This document shows positions 8,182 to 21,851 of a DNA stretch of 64,000 nt, one piece after another. Position numbers and translations under genes: made by a program. Each line of letters begins with the position of its first letter. The stretch's first letter is position 1. This DNA is from Pseudomonas gozinkensis (lineage in GTDB: Bacteria > Pseudomonadota > Gammaproteobacteria > Pseudomonadales > Pseudomonadaceae): the NCBI RefSeq assembly GCF_014863585.1, contig NZ_CP062253.1, positions 3,622,501-3,686,500 of the forward strand, read 5' to 3'. A model generated the notes under the pieces. That model was given only the letters and a program-made list of their open reading frames with translations, was not told the origin of the DNA and made no database searches.

Positions 8182-8883
8182 ATGATCAAGCGTATTGCGC
8201 AGACCGCAGGTTTCACCGGCCTTCTGGCCGCCCTGCTCCTGACGTTGCTGCAAAGCTTCTGGGTGTCGCCGCTGATTCTGCAGGCCGAAACCTTCGAGAA
8301 AGCCGAGCCGGTTGCCGAAGTTCACGAACACGCCGCCGGCACCGCCGCCCACACCCACGATGCCGAAGCCTGGGAGCCGGAAGACGGCTGGCAACGCGTG
8401 GTTTCCACCACCGGTGGCAATCTGGTGGTTGCCGTGGGTTTTGCCCTGATGCTGGCGGGTCTGTACACCCTGCGTGCGCCGACCAAAACCTCTCAGGGCC
8501 TGCTCTGGGGTCTGGCCGGTTATGCGACCTTCGTGCTCGCGCCGACCATGGGCCTGCCGCCTGAACTGCCAGGCACTGCCGCCGCGGATCTGGCCTCGCG
8601 GCAGATGTGGTGGATCGGCACCGCCGCCTCCACCGCTGTCGGCCTGGCCTTGATCGCGTTCAGCCGTAACTGGCTGATGAAGATCCTCGGCGTGGCAATC
8701 CTTGCCGTGCCGCATGTGATCGGCGCGCCACAACCGCAAGTGCATTCGATGCTTGCCCCGGAAGCCCTCGAAGCCCAGTTCAAAATCGCTTCGCAGCTGA
8801 CCAACGTGGCGTTCTGGCTGGCCCTGGGCCTGATCAGCGCCTGGTTGTTCCGCCGCAAAAGCGAAGGTCAGTACCACGCATGA
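8182..8883 (+). CDS. cbtA: Cobalt transporter subunit CbtA
   Basis: This is a 233-aa integral membrane protein with about five hydrophobic segments (near residues 8-30, 80-100, 110-130, 150-170 and 203-222). It is predicted to form the cobalt-transporting subunit together with CbtB. A loop after the first segment is His-rich (HEHAAGTAAHTHD), a likely metal-handling region. The ATG at 8182 begins MIKRIAQTAGFTG; upstream in-frame extension overlaps cbtB and is rejected. The stop overlaps the cobE start (ATGA). Confidence 0.92.
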   Translation: MIKRIAQTAGFTGLLAALLLTLLQSFWVSPLILQAETFEKAEPVAEVHEHAAGTAAHTHDAEAWEPEDGWQRVVSTTGGNLVVAVGFALMLAGLYTLRAPTKTSQGLLWGLAGYATFVLAPTMGLPPELPGTAAADLASRQMWWIGTAASTAVGLALIAFSRNWLMKILGVAILAVPHVIGAPQPQVHSMLAPEALEAQFKIASQLTNVAFWLALGLISAWLFRRKSEGQYHA

Positions 8884-9293
8884 CCGATGACAGCGCAGCG
8901 CCGACCTTCGTGGTCGGCCTGGGCTGCCAGCGCGGCTGCCCGGCCAGCACGCTGCGCGCATTGCTCGATCAGGCGTTACAGGCGCATCGGATTGATCTTG
9001 AGAAGGTCAAGGCGCTGGCCAGCATCGACCTCAAGCGTGATGAACCCGGTTTGCAGGAGCTCGCCGCCCAACTGGCGCTGCCCTTGTTGTATTTCAGCAG
9101 CGAAGAACTGGCCAGTTATCAGCAACGCTTGAGTCACCATTCACAGATCGCCTTCGAACGCACCGGCTGCTACGGCGTAGCAGAAAGTGCCGCTCTGGCA
9201 CTCGCCGAACAGTTGATCAGTGGCCCGGCAAAACTGCTGATTTCCCGGCAAAAGTACGCCCAGGCGACACTGGCATTGGCCGGCGCTGCGTAA
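8880..9293 (+). CDS. cobE: Cobalamin biosynthesis protein CobE / CbiG C-terminal type
   Basis: This 137-aa cytoplasmic protein matches the CobE/CbiG_C family: VVGLGCQRGCP near the N-terminus, ASIDLKRDEPGL in the middle, and a GCYGVAESAALAL block with a terminal KYAQATLALA. CobE is required in the aerobic B12 pathway and is thought to bind or hand over pathway intermediates; its exact reaction is not settled. It starts at the ATGA overlap with cbtA and is followed 91 nt later by cobM, so it is probably part of the same riboswitch-controlled transcript. Confidence 0.9.
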   Translation: MTDDSAAPTFVVGLGCQRGCPASTLRALLDQALQAHRIDLEKVKALASIDLKRDEPGLQELAAQLALPLLYFSSEELASYQQRLSHHSQIAFERTGCYGVAESAALALAEQLISGPAKLLISRQKYAQATLALAGAA

Positions 9294-9384
9294 ATTCCCG
9301 ATAATCCCCGCTTTCGATCATGAGCATTCTTCATCTGAAGGGCTTGTGAAGCTCCGCCCTGCCCCTTTTCTACAGGATCCAACG

Positions 9385-10131
9385 ATGACCGTTTACTTCA
9401 TCGGCGCCGGCCCCGGCGACCCGGAATTGATCACTGTCAAAGGCCAGCGGCTGATCCGCAGTTGCCCGGTGATCATCTATGCAGGCTCGCTGGTGCCGAC
9501 GGCAGTGCTGGAAGGTCATTGCGCTGAAACCGTGGTCAACAGCGCCGAACTGCACCTGGAGCAGATCGTCGAGCTGATCAAGACCGCCCACGCCAAGGGC
9601 CAGGACGTCGCGCGCGTACATTCGGGCGATCCGAGCCTGTACGGCGCCATTGGCGAGCAGATTCGTTATTTGCGTGAGCTGGATATTTCGTTCGAGATCA
9701 TTCCCGGCGTAACCGCCACTGCCGCTTGCGCTGCTTTACTGGGTGCCGAACTGACCCTGCCGGACATTTCGCAGAGCGTGATTTTGACCCGTTATGCGGA
9801 CAAGACCGCGATGCCGGTTGGCGAAGAGCTCGGCAGTCTTGCGCAGCATGGGGCGACCATGGCGATTCATCTGGGCGTCAATCATCTGGAAAAGATTCTG
9901 GCTGAACTGCTGCCGCATTACGGCGCGGATTGCCCGATCGCGGTGATTCACCGGGCGACGTGGCCGGATCAGGACTGGGTGACGGGGACGCTGGAGGATA
10001 TTGCCGCGAAGGTGGCGGCCAAGGGGTTTCGGCGTACGGCGTTGATTCTGGTTGGGCGGGTGTTGGGTAGCGATCACTTTAGTGAGTCATCGCTGTATCG
10101 CGCGGGGCATGCGCACCTGTATAGACCGTGA
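9385..10131 (+). CDS. cobM: Precorrin-4 C11-methyltransferase
   Basis: This SAM-dependent methyltransferase converts precorrin-4 to precorrin-5 in the aerobic cobalamin pathway. The 248-aa protein has the tetrapyrrole methylase signature GAGPGDPELIT (residues 7-17), the VHSGDPSLYGA loop and IPGVTATAA, all diagnostic of CobM/CbiF. The ATG at 9385 gives the canonical MTVYFIGAGPG start and was preferred over in-frame codons further upstream. It is last in the cbtB-cbtA-cobE-cobM run and is followed by a hairpin repeat and a bidirectional terminator. Confidence 0.95.
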   Translation: MTVYFIGAGPGDPELITVKGQRLIRSCPVIIYAGSLVPTAVLEGHCAETVVNSAELHLEQIVELIKTAHAKGQDVARVHSGDPSLYGAIGEQIRYLRELDISFEIIPGVTATAACAALLGAELTLPDISQSVILTRYADKTAMPVGEELGSLAQHGATMAIHLGVNHLEKILAELLPHYGADCPIAVIHRATWPDQDWVTGTLEDIAAKVAAKGFRRTALILVGRVLGSDHFSESSLYRAGHAHLYRP

Positions 10132-10133
10132 AT

Positions 10134-10184
10134 GGGACGCGCAGCGTCCCGGGCTGCATTCCCACGCGGAGCGTGGGAACGATC
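10134..10184. repeat. Double-hairpin Pseudomonas intergenic repeat
   Basis: GGGACGCGCAGCGTCCC is followed by TTCCCACGCGGAGCGTGGGAA and CGATC. These are two adjacent perfect hairpins of a repeat type common after Pseudomonas genes and unrelated to the GTGGGAGC REPs elsewhere in the window. Confidence 0.8.
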
Positions 10185-10206
10185 AAAGTCCCAAAATTTC
10201 CGGCAT

Positions 10207-10237
10207 AAAAAAACGGCGCTCACGGGGCGCCGTTTTT
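10207..10237. terminator. Bidirectional terminator between cobM and nfuA
   Basis: ACGGCGC and GCGCCGT form a GC-rich stem flanked by an A-run on the left and TTTTT on the right, so it can serve both convergent genes. Confidence 0.88.
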
Positions 10238-10255
10238 CATGCCGCAGCGAACACC

Positions 10256-10930
<675 letters not shown>

Positions 10931-11932
10931 TCAGGCTGGTGACGGACGGTCGCTCGAGCGCTGCAAGTGCCGGTATCCGGCCTTTTCGATCCATTTGTAG
11001 CTGGCCAGACTGCCCGCACCAATCAAGATCAAACAGACCGTAATGACGACGTACGGACTGAGCGAATAGCGCTGCGCCAGATAATGCCCGAGCATCAGAA
11101 TAAGCGTGTGGATCAAGTACACCGAGTACGAACAGTCACCCATCAGTTTCAGCAATCGACTGCGGCGGGCGAATCGCTCCAGTGATAGGGCCGACATGAC
11201 CAGAACGGCGGCCGGCACGCCCCACGCCAGCGCCTGATATTCACCGATCCAGACATGGATTGCCGCCAGCGCCGCCACCATTGCAAATATCGGCCCCCAT
11301 AGCCCCGGCCTGATCCAGCCACGGCGATAGAGCATGCCGACGCCCATCCCCAGCAAGAACTCAACCACCAGGTCCGATCGGTAAAATTCGCTGATCCAGC
11401 CCAGCCCGGTCAGCACGTTGCAGACCAGAAACAGCAGAATCGCCACCACGGCAATCCGCAGTTTCAAGGGAAAAATCAGCGCTACCGCGAACAGCAAGTA
11501 AAACAACATCTCGAAATTCAGTGTCCAGCCCACGTTCAGCGTGGGGTAGATACCAAAACCACCGGGGTTGTCGCTGGCGATAAACAGCAACGACAAAAGG
11601 AAATTCGGCCAGCCGAAGCGCTCGTCGGGGAACGCCTCTGGCACGGCCAGCAGCAACAGAACCATCACGACCGTATAGAACCAGTAGGCCGGAGCAATTC
11701 TCATCAGCCGCAAGGCCATGAAACGCCCCGGCGTCAGTTCTTTATCCGCGGTGGACAGGAACATCACCAGACCACTGATGACGAAAAACACATCCACGCC
11801 GGCCGCGCCCTGATCGACAAACACCCGCCCGATCGGCCCGCCGGGCTCGAAATCGAAGAAAATCTGCATGACGTGATGACCCACCACCATCCAGGCGGCC
11901 AGTGCACGCAAGGCTTGCACCGAGATCAGCAT
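10931..11932 (-). CDS. Acyltransferase 3 family membrane protein
   Basis: This 333-aa polytopic inner-membrane protein belongs to the acyltransferase-3 (OafA/ExoZ-like) family, which transfers acyl groups to surface polysaccharides or other acceptors. It starts VQALRALAAWMVVGHHV, the family signature with the catalytic-type His. It then has GVDVFFVISGLVM and ends with GDCSYSVYLIHTLIL. About ten hydrophobic segments are visible. The acceptor cannot be told from sequence, and no polysaccharide cluster lies next to it. It is shorter than OafA because it has no C-terminal SGNH domain. Confidence 0.88.
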   Translation of the reverse strand: MLISVQALRALAAWMVVGHHVMQIFFDFEPGGPIGRVFVDQGAAGVDVFFVISGLVMFLSTADKELTPGRFMALRLMRIAPAYWFYTVVMVLLLLAVPEAFPDERFGWPNFLLSLLFIASDNPGGFGIYPTLNVGWTLNFEMLFYLLFAVALIFPLKLRIAVVAILLFLVCNVLTGLGWISEFYRSDLVVEFLLGMGVGMLYRRGWIRPGLWGPIFAMVAALAAIHVWIGEYQALAWGVPAAVLVMSALSLERFARRSRLLKLMGDCSYSVYLIHTLILMLGHYLAQRYSLSPYVVITVCLILIGAGSLASYKWIEKAGYRHLQRSSDRPSPA

Positions 11933-12029
11933 TGAGGTCGCTCCTGGTCACAACATCTCGATCACCTCTTCCAAAGAGGATTGGCGGTGCTTCCATGAGT
12001 TGTGACAGTAGGACAACCTCAGAGGTCGA

Positions 12030-14324
12030 TCAAAGATTCTCGTACCGGTTCATATCCAGCACGCCCTCTTCCACCGGATCGGTTTCGTGGATGTACTGGC
12101 TCAAGTCGTGGAAGTAGAACCAGAACTGCGGATGACTGCGGCGGATACCCCAGCGTTCGACGATTTTCTCGAACTGCGCCGCGTCCCTTGCACTTTCCAT
12201 GGCGTCGACAAACGCCGGCACCTGATCCGCCGGGATGTTGAACATGAAGTTCGGGTAACTGCTGAGCACACCCGGGTAGATCGTCAGCGTATCCAGCCCC
12301 GGTTGATAGCGCAGCGATTCACCTAGCAGGAACGCCACGTTGCTGTGGGCACGGTTGCGCAGCAGGCTGTAGACCTCGCGTTTGCCGCTACGGGTTTCGA
12401 CCCGCAGCATCGTCGCTTCCGGCAATTGATCGATCACTTTCAGGCCCGCTGCCGGGCGCGAAGTCAGGCGGCTCAACGCCTGTTCGGCGTTTTGCAGGGC
12501 CGGGTCGATGTTCGGGCGCGAACAATAGGCGTCTTCGCAGCGGTTGATCGGATCCGGACGCGCGTTGAGGTCGCCGTAGCGCGCCAGCAACTGCAGGGCG
12601 AAATCGCGTTTCGGGTCTTTTTCGTCGAGTTTCAGCGCGGTGGGTTTGTCGTCGTCGATGGCTTCGTAATCGAGCCACATCTTGAACTGGCCGCTGCTCT
12701 GATACCAATCGTCGAGGTAGCCCTCGCGGGAGTCGGCAGGCATCAGGCGCAGGAAGTTCTGTTCGGCGCCGTTGCGGATCAGGTCGAAATACAAGCGCGT
12801 TTGCGCCTGATGCGAGACGTTGCCGAACACATCGAAATTCACCGCCAACTGGTAATAGGTGCGCTCCAGCAGCGGATAGTCGAACAGCCACATGGTCTGC
12901 GGCACTTCGCCGATCAGGCCTTTGGTCACCGAAGCGCTGTCGAAGTGACGGAAGATGCTCAGCAAGGCGTTGTCGTTGCCGGCCCACAGGGTCGACCAGC
13001 TCGGTGCAGGCAGGTCGGCATAGCTGTCACGGCGCAGGGCTTCGTATTTGTTTCGCTTGTTGCGGTAGTTGTGCCACAGGCTCAGGACACTGCCGACATC
13101 GTCGTTCTGCCCCGGCATGGCCAGCAACGGCGTGGCCTGGCCGCGATAGTTCGGGTCGGTGATGTACAGGTCGTGCTCCGGCGCCTGGAACAGCGCCCAG
13201 AAGTTGTCACGGATCACGTCGGTCGCGATCTGCCCACGGCAAACCGGGCCGCGAATGAAGGTGCGCACGAAGTATTCGGCGTTATCGAGCATGAACTGAT
13301 AACGCGCCTGCGCCGGGATTGCCTCGAAGGTCGCGAACGGGTTGGCCCGGCTCTGCGGCCCGTAACCCGGCAAGGCATTGACCTGCCAGTGGCCGTTGTA
13401 GAACAGGCTTTTGACCCGCGCCATCTTCGCCGCGCTCAGCGGATAAGTGATGTGGGTCTTGTGCACGATCACGCCCTGCACCGGCCACAGGCGGTAGTAG
13501 ACCTGAGTGCCCGGATCGTCGTTCGGGCGACGCGTGGCGATCAGATCGATCGGCTGACCGGTCGGCGTGCGCGAACGCACCCACTGGAAGTAATGCCCCG
13601 GCTCGCCGTCCTTGAAATAGATGTGCGCCAGGAACCAGTGCTCGTACAGCCAGCGTCCGACCAGACTTTCCCGCGCGCCGGGCTGGTTGAGCAGGTTTTC
13701 CCACTGGACGATCTGCAGCGCTTCCTTGGTGCTCGGCGCCAGGCCTTGCTCGTCGATAGGTGCGCCGGACGCCAGCCAGCGCTGCAATGTCTGGTATTGC
13801 TGATCGGTCAGACCGGTCACCGCCAGCGGCATGCCCTCTTTCGGATGGGCGCCGGCATAGCCGTCGAATTCGGCGGGCATCGCGCACAGGTTCTCGCGGT
13901 TGAGGCCCAGCACGATGTCTTCCGGCAGTTTGGCGTTGGGTGTCAGCGGCGTTTTGTGTCCCAGCTCCAGCATGCGCGCCATCAGCGCGGCCTGACTGCC
14001 TTGAGCGTCGAGCACCGAATAGAAGTCTTTCTGCTGCCAGGCACGTTTGCCGAAGGCGTCGTAGAACAGCCGCGTGGTCGGTGCCGCCTGAGTGCGTTCG
14101 CCATCGTAGACCGGCATCTTGCTCGCGCCGCGGGCGGCGCCTTCGCCGCTGCCGAGGTTCAACTGACAGGCGGAGTCGTAGCAGGCATGGCAGGCCACGC
14201 ACTTCTCGGTGAAGATCGGCTGGATGTCTCGGGTGTAGGAAATAGAAGAAGAAATAGCGGGACCCTGCGCCGCCGCGCCAAAGCTTAAAAACAGCAATGC
14301 AATGCTGATGACGCGGTACGACAT
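12030..14324 (-). CDS. cti: Fatty acid cis/trans isomerase, periplasmic haem protein
   Basis: Cti converts cis-unsaturated membrane fatty acids to the trans form without shifting the double bond, rigidifying the membrane under solvent or heat stress. The 764-aa protein has a signal peptide (LLFLSFGAAAQG, cleaved near residue 19) and a c-type haem motif CVACH at C42-C45-H46, both hallmarks of the Pseudomonas enzyme; the length also matches. The ATG at 14324 (MSYRVISIALLF) was chosen because the upstream in-frame extension is not signal-like. It is divergent from metH; the 158-bp gap must hold both promoters. Confidence 0.95.
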   Translation of the reverse strand: MSYRVISIALLFLSFGAAAQGPAISSSISYTRDIQPIFTEKCVACHACYDSACQLNLGSGEGAARGASKMPVYDGERTQAAPTTRLFYDAFGKRAWQQKDFYSVLDAQGSQAALMARMLELGHKTPLTPNAKLPEDIVLGLNRENLCAMPAEFDGYAGAHPKEGMPLAVTGLTDQQYQTLQRWLASGAPIDEQGLAPSTKEALQIVQWENLLNQPGARESLVGRWLYEHWFLAHIYFKDGEPGHYFQWVRSRTPTGQPIDLIATRRPNDDPGTQVYYRLWPVQGVIVHKTHITYPLSAAKMARVKSLFYNGHWQVNALPGYGPQSRANPFATFEAIPAQARYQFMLDNAEYFVRTFIRGPVCRGQIATDVIRDNFWALFQAPEHDLYITDPNYRGQATPLLAMPGQNDDVGSVLSLWHNYRNKRNKYEALRRDSYADLPAPSWSTLWAGNDNALLSIFRHFDSASVTKGLIGEVPQTMWLFDYPLLERTYYQLAVNFDVFGNVSHQAQTRLYFDLIRNGAEQNFLRLMPADSREGYLDDWYQSSGQFKMWLDYEAIDDDKPTALKLDEKDPKRDFALQLLARYGDLNARPDPINRCEDAYCSRPNIDPALQNAEQALSRLTSRPAAGLKVIDQLPEATMLRVETRSGKREVYSLLRNRAHSNVAFLLGESLRYQPGLDTLTIYPGVLSSYPNFMFNIPADQVPAFVDAMESARDAAQFEKIVERWGIRRSHPQFWFYFHDLSQYIHETDPVEEGVLDMNRYENL

Positions 14325-14482
14325 GTCCCTGATCCTGATCCTGAATAAAAACGCCGCGATTCTACCGTTATGACGCCCGTGCCAACATGAGCGATATTCA
14401 TGCAAAAGCGCCACATGCTCTAAAACCGCACAGGTTTGTTATGATCCCGGCCCTTCGTCATGGTCTTTTTCGAGTAGTCCCA
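14325..14482. other. Divergent intergenic region between cti and metH
   Basis: This 158-bp gap must hold both promoters. No riboswitch, clear palindrome or REP is seen. TTATGATCCC about 45 bp before the metH start could be a -10 region, but this is only suggestive. Confidence 0.4.
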
Positions 14483-18193
<3,711 letters not shown>

Positions 18194-18211
18194 GTCAGCT
18201 TCGCGCGATAC

Positions 18212-18304
18212 CCTGTGGGAGCGAGCTTGCTCGCGAAGGCGGACGATTATTCGACATTGATGTTGACTGAAACGCCCCCTTCGCGAGCAAGCTCGCTCCC
18301 ACAG
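18212..18304. repeat. REP doublet (REPIN) downstream of metH
   Basis: The inverted arms CCTGTGGGAGCGAGCTTGCT... and ...GCAAGCTCGCTCCCACAG surround a short variable centre. The family is the same as the copy inside cobN, here in the usual intergenic position. Confidence 0.92.
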
Positions 18305-18368
18305 TTATTTCTGCGGCTTCAAAGGCGTTGACTATGCTTGTCTGACACACACGGCAGACGAGGGATTT

Positions 18369-18587
18369 ATGGACGATCCAGTCGACAACAAGCCACCGAC
18401 CTTCTGGCAGATGCTGCACAGCGTCATGGCGGCGGCGTTCGGGGTGCAGAGCGGCAAGAACCGGGCAAGAGACTTCACCCACGGCAAGCCCAGCCATTTC
18501 ATCTTTCTGGGCATCGCGTTCACGGCGGTATTCGCCCTGACGCTGTTCGGCATTGTGCAACTGGTGGTGCACCTGGCGGGGGTCTGA
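18369..18587 (+). CDS. DUF2970 small membrane protein
   Basis: This 72-aa protein carries the DUF2970 pattern: FWQMLHSVMAAAFGVQSGKN, then RDFTHGKP, then one hydrophobic segment (about residues 47-68). It is predicted to sit in the inner membrane with a cytoplasmic N-terminus. The function is unknown. A GAGGGA ribosome-binding site precedes the ATG. It lies between metH and a convergent binding-protein gene. Confidence 0.85.
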   Translation: MDDPVDNKPPTFWQMLHSVMAAAFGVQSGKNRARDFTHGKPSHFIFLGIAFTAVFALTLFGIVQLVVHLAGV

Positions 18588-18592
18588 TCCGC

Positions 18593-19666
18593 TCAGCGCA
18601 TCAGTGTCTGCAGATTGAACGGATAGCGATACGAAACCGGACGGCCTTTCGCCGAGAGTTTGCGAAAGTGCACGCCGTAGTCCGGTGAAGCGCCCATGGC
18701 CAGCATTCGGCGAGCATGTTCTTTGTCGATCAGTTGCAACAGCGGAATTTGCCGGTCACGACCGCCATACTGATTCAGATCGACGCCTTGCGCGTGATCG
18801 TGCAACTCGACCAGCGCCCAGCCACCGAGGGTGAAATGCCCGCCGAGCAATGCGCTCAGGCGACCGTCAACCATGGCTTGCAAGGCCTCGGGCGAGGTGT
18901 TGACCGCGCTGAACAGCACGTCCTTGCCCGGCACCTTGCCGACCTCGGACGCGGCGCGCATCGCACCGAAGGCCATTTCATCGTTGGCGGCCCACACCAA
19001 TGACACTTTGGGGTACCGGACCAACAATTGCTTCGCCTGTTCGTAGGCCCGCTGTTGCGTCCAGCCGCCGTAGACCAGTTGCCGCAGTCGCACCTGAGGA
19101 TGCTCGGCCAGCGCCCGCTGCATGCCCTTTTCGCGCAGCTGCGCCGAGGGTGTGATCTTCAGGCCGGAAAACGCCAGCAGATCGATACTTTCGCCGGGGG
19201 CCACAGCCGGATGCAGACGAATCAACTCCTTCATCATCAGGTAGCCGCCCTCTTCGTCGTTGGGCACCAGGCTGCCGATGCGATCCGCTCGCTGTGCCAC
19301 CAGGGCCTGCTGGTTGGACGTCAGCGCCGAATTGACCATAAAGAGCTTCACGCCACTGCCATTGGCCATGCGCAGAATCTGCGGCGCCACGTACTGTTCG
19401 TTGACGAACACCAGATAGTCCGGTCGCTCCGGCCCCTGCAGGGCCAGTCGCGCCTGGGCCAGGGTCAGTTCCGGTTGGCGCTGGGCATAGAGGATGCGCA
19501 GGTCGATACCCAGATCACGGGCGGCAGCCTGCATGAATTGCGAGTAACTGACCCAGAATGCTTCCTGCGTCGAGCCCGGATTCAGAAACAGCACCGATTC
19601 TGCACGCGCGCAGGTTCCGAAAACCGCGCCGAACAGCAGCAGGCTGAGGTGGAGAAGCTTGAACAT
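18593..19666 (-). CDS. Periplasmic binding protein (type I, sugar-binding-like)
   Basis: This 357-aa secreted protein has a clear signal peptide (LLHLSLLLFGAVFGTCARA, cleaved near residue 22). The body matches the Peripla_BP_4/LacI-like periplasmic ligand-binding fold: ESVLFLNPGSTQEAFW at the start, VWAANDEMAFGAMRAASEVG, and a LGGHFTLGGWALVELHD block. No permease or ATPase gene is adjacent, so it may work with a distant ABC importer or with a sensor such as a chemoreceptor or kinase. The ligand is not identifiable. Confidence 0.82.
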   Translation of the reverse strand: MFKLLHLSLLLFGAVFGTCARAESVLFLNPGSTQEAFWVSYSQFMQAAARDLGIDLRILYAQRQPELTLAQARLALQGPERPDYLVFVNEQYVAPQILRMANGSGVKLFMVNSALTSNQQALVAQRADRIGSLVPNDEEGGYLMMKELIRLHPAVAPGESIDLLAFSGLKITPSAQLREKGMQRALAEHPQVRLRQLVYGGWTQQRAYEQAKQLLVRYPKVSLVWAANDEMAFGAMRAASEVGKVPGKDVLFSAVNTSPEALQAMVDGRLSALLGGHFTLGGWALVELHDHAQGVDLNQYGGRDRQIPLLQLIDKEHARRMLAMGASPDYGVHFRKLSAKGRPVSYRYPFNLQTLMR

Positions 19667-19785
19667 GAATCATCCGGGCCCAAGGAAAAATGGCCGCGCA
19701 TTATAGCCATTGATCGCCTGGCCTTTGGCGCTTGATCCCGCCTTTTGTCCGACAATCGTCGCAAGCGGGGCCCGGACGAGTCGTT

Positions 19786-19899
19786 TTACTGATGGCTGAC
19801 CCAGAACACCGCTGTTCCTACAACCAGAATGATCAGAAACAGAATGGCCCATGCATCGACGCTGCTATCGCTTTTCCTTGCCTTGGTTGGGTTGCTCAT
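19786..19899 (-). CDS. Small single-pass membrane protein, 37 aa
   Basis: The ATG at 19899 opens a 37-codon frame: a polar N-terminus (MSNPTKARKSDSSVD) followed by one strongly hydrophobic helix (AWAILFLIILVVGTAVFWV). An AGAGG sequence lies upstream. Codon use and the clean N-polar/C-hydrophobic layout support a real gene, although it is short. The same frame continues upstream without a stop, but that extension overlaps the cysI leader and looks random. The function is unknown. Confidence 0.6.
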   Translation of the reverse strand: MSNPTKARKSDSSVDAWAILFLIILVVGTAVFWVSHQ

Positions 19900-20192
19900 T
19901 GCATCGCCTCTTGTCGGTTTTATCGGTGATTGCAGAAAGACTCGACCACAGTTAAGACGATGATTGTCCGCACGACAAATGTGGGTTAGTTGACAGTGAT
20001 TCTCGTTAGGCGATTTGGTTCTTTCCATATACTCAAACATCACTTTTGCGCATAACTGCAAACGGGTATATTGCCCCGGCTCCATTAGGGAGTGCGCGGC
20101 CGTGCGCGCGTAATTGCAGAGGCACCATCGGACTCCAGCAAGCGAAAACGCAGCGTTTTCCGAGTAGCCCAAAGCCTGAGAACAGGACTTAT
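19900..20192. other. Leader region of cysI
   Basis: This 293-bp region without a gene is less GC-rich near 19940-20060 and contains a TTGACA at 19990 and a TATACT at 20028, although their spacing does not fit one sigma-70 promoter. A GAAAACGCAGCGTTTTC hairpin lies 40 bp before the cysI start. CysB-dependent control is expected from the pathway, but no site is assigned. Confidence 0.4.
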
Positions 20193-21851
20193 ATGTACGT
20201 ATACGACGAGTACGATCAGCGGATCATCGAGGACCGCGTCAAGCAGTTCCGTGATCAGACCCGACGCTATCTGGCAGGTGAGCTGAGCGAAGAAGAATTC
20301 CGCCCCCTGCGCCTGCAAAATGGCCTGTACATCCAGCGTTTCGCGCCGATGTTGCGCGTGGCGGTGCCTTACGGCCAGTTGACCTCGCGTCAGATGCGCA
20401 TGATGGCCAAAATTGCCCGCGACTACGACAAGGGCTACGCCCATATCAGTACCCGCCAGAACGTGCAGTTCAACTGGCCGGCGCTGGAAGACATCCCGGA
20501 CATTCTCGCCGAGCTGGCCACCGTGCAGATGCACGCGATCCAGACCAGCGGCAACTGCCTGCGCAACGTCACCACCGACCAGTTCGCCGGTGTTGCGTTC
20601 GATGAGCTGATCGACCCGCGTCCGTGGTGCGAGATCGTGCGTCAGTGGACGACCTTCCACCCGGAATTCGCCTACCTGCCGCGCAAGTTCAAGATCGCCG
20701 TCAACGGTTCGACCTCCGACCGTGCGGCCATCGAAGTCCACGACATCGGTCTTGAGCCTGTGCACAACGCTGCTGGCGAACTCGGCTTCCGCGTGCTGGT
20801 CGGCGGTGGTCTGGGTCGTACCCCGGTGGTCGGCGCGTTCATCAACGAATTCCTGCCATGGCAAGACCTGTTGAGCTACCTCGACGCCATCCTGCGGGTC
20901 TACAACCGCTACGGCCGTCGTGACAACAAATACAAGGCGCGGATCAAGATCCTCGTCAAGGCGCTGACTCCAGAAGTCTTCGCCCAGAAAGTCGATGCCG
21001 AGATGGAACACCTGCGCGGCGGTCAGACTACGCTGACCGAAGCCGAAGTGCATCGCGTCGCCAAGCACTTCGTCGACCCGGACTACAAGGCACTGAGCAG
21101 TCAGGACGCTGAACTGGCCGCTCTCGACAAAGAACATCCGGGCTTCGCCCGCTGGCGCACCCGCAATACCCTGGCGCACAAGAAGCCGGGCTATGTGGCC
21201 GTGACCCTGTCCCTGAAACCGACCGGCGTTGCGCCGGGCGACATCACCGACAAGCAGCTCGACGCCGTCGCCGACCTGGCCGACCGCTACAGCTTCGGTC
21301 AACTGCGCACCTCCCACGAGCAGAACATCATTCTGGCCGACGTCGAGCAGAGCCAGCTGTTCACCCTGTGGGGCGAGCTGCGTGAAGGTGGCTTCGCCAC
21401 GCCGAACATCGGCCTGCTGACCGACATCATCTGCTGCCCTGGCGGCGATTTCTGCTCCCTGGCCAACGCCAAGTCGATCCCGATCGCCGAATCGATCCAG
21501 CGCCGTTTCGACGACCTGGACTACCTGTTCGACATCGGTGAACTGGACCTGAACATCTCCGGTTGCATGAACGCCTGCGGTCACCACCACGTCGGCCACA
21601 TCGGCATCCTCGGCGTGGACAAGAAAGGTGAGGAGTTCTACCAGGTCTCCCTCGGCGGCAGCGCCAGCCGTGACGCCAGCCTGGGCAAGATCCTCGGCCC
21701 GTCCTTTGCCCAGGACGACATGCCGGACGTGATCTCCAAGCTGATCGACGTGTACGTGGAACAGCGCACCGAAGACGAGCGTTTCATCGACACCTACCAG
21801 CGTATTGGCATCGACCTCTTCAAGGAACGCGTCTATGCAGCGAATCATTAA
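20193..21851 (+). CDS. cysI: Sulfite (nitrite/sulfite) reductase hemoprotein
   Basis: This 552-aa sirohaem/[4Fe-4S] enzyme reduces sulfite to sulfide in assimilatory sulfur metabolism. Cluster ligands are visible as CPGGDFC (C415, C421) and GCMNACGHH (C458, C462), with NR/SiR half-domains before each and the sirohaem-binding STRQNVQFNW region near the N-terminus. The ATG at 20193 gives MYVYDEYDQRIIEDRV. The long upstream in-frame stretch is the leader and is not protein-like. The 293-bp leader probably holds the CysB-type promoter, although no site could be assigned. It overlaps the DUF934 gene by 17 bp. Confidence 0.94.
   Translation: MYVYDEYDQRIIEDRVKQFRDQTRRYLAGELSEEEFRPLRLQNGLYIQRFAPMLRVAVPYGQLTSRQMRMMAKIARDYDKGYAHISTRQNVQFNWPALEDIPDILAELATVQMHAIQTSGNCLRNVTTDQFAGVAFDELIDPRPWCEIVRQWTTFHPEFAYLPRKFKIAVNGSTSDRAAIEVHDIGLEPVHNAAGELGFRVLVGGGLGRTPVVGAFINEFLPWQDLLSYLDAILRVYNRYGRRDNKYKARIKILVKALTPEVFAQKVDAEMEHLRGGQTTLTEAEVHRVAKHFVDPDYKALSSQDAELAALDKEHPGFARWRTRNTLAHKKPGYVAVTLSLKPTGVAPGDITDKQLDAVADLADRYSFGQLRTSHEQNIILADVEQSQLFTLWGELREGGFATPNIGLLTDIICCPGGDFCSLANAKSIPIAESIQRRFDDLDYLFDIGELDLNISGCMNACGHHHVGHIGILGVDKKGEEFYQVSLGGSASRDASLGKILGPSFAQDDMPDVISKLIDVYVEQRTEDERFIDTYQRIGIDLFKERVYAANH

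Noticed and set aside
11947..12006. GTCACAAC...GTTGTGAC inverted repeat upstream of the acyltransferase gene
   Set aside because: The arms are 8 bp with a 44-bp gap and no U-run. It could be a regulator site, but nothing else supports it.
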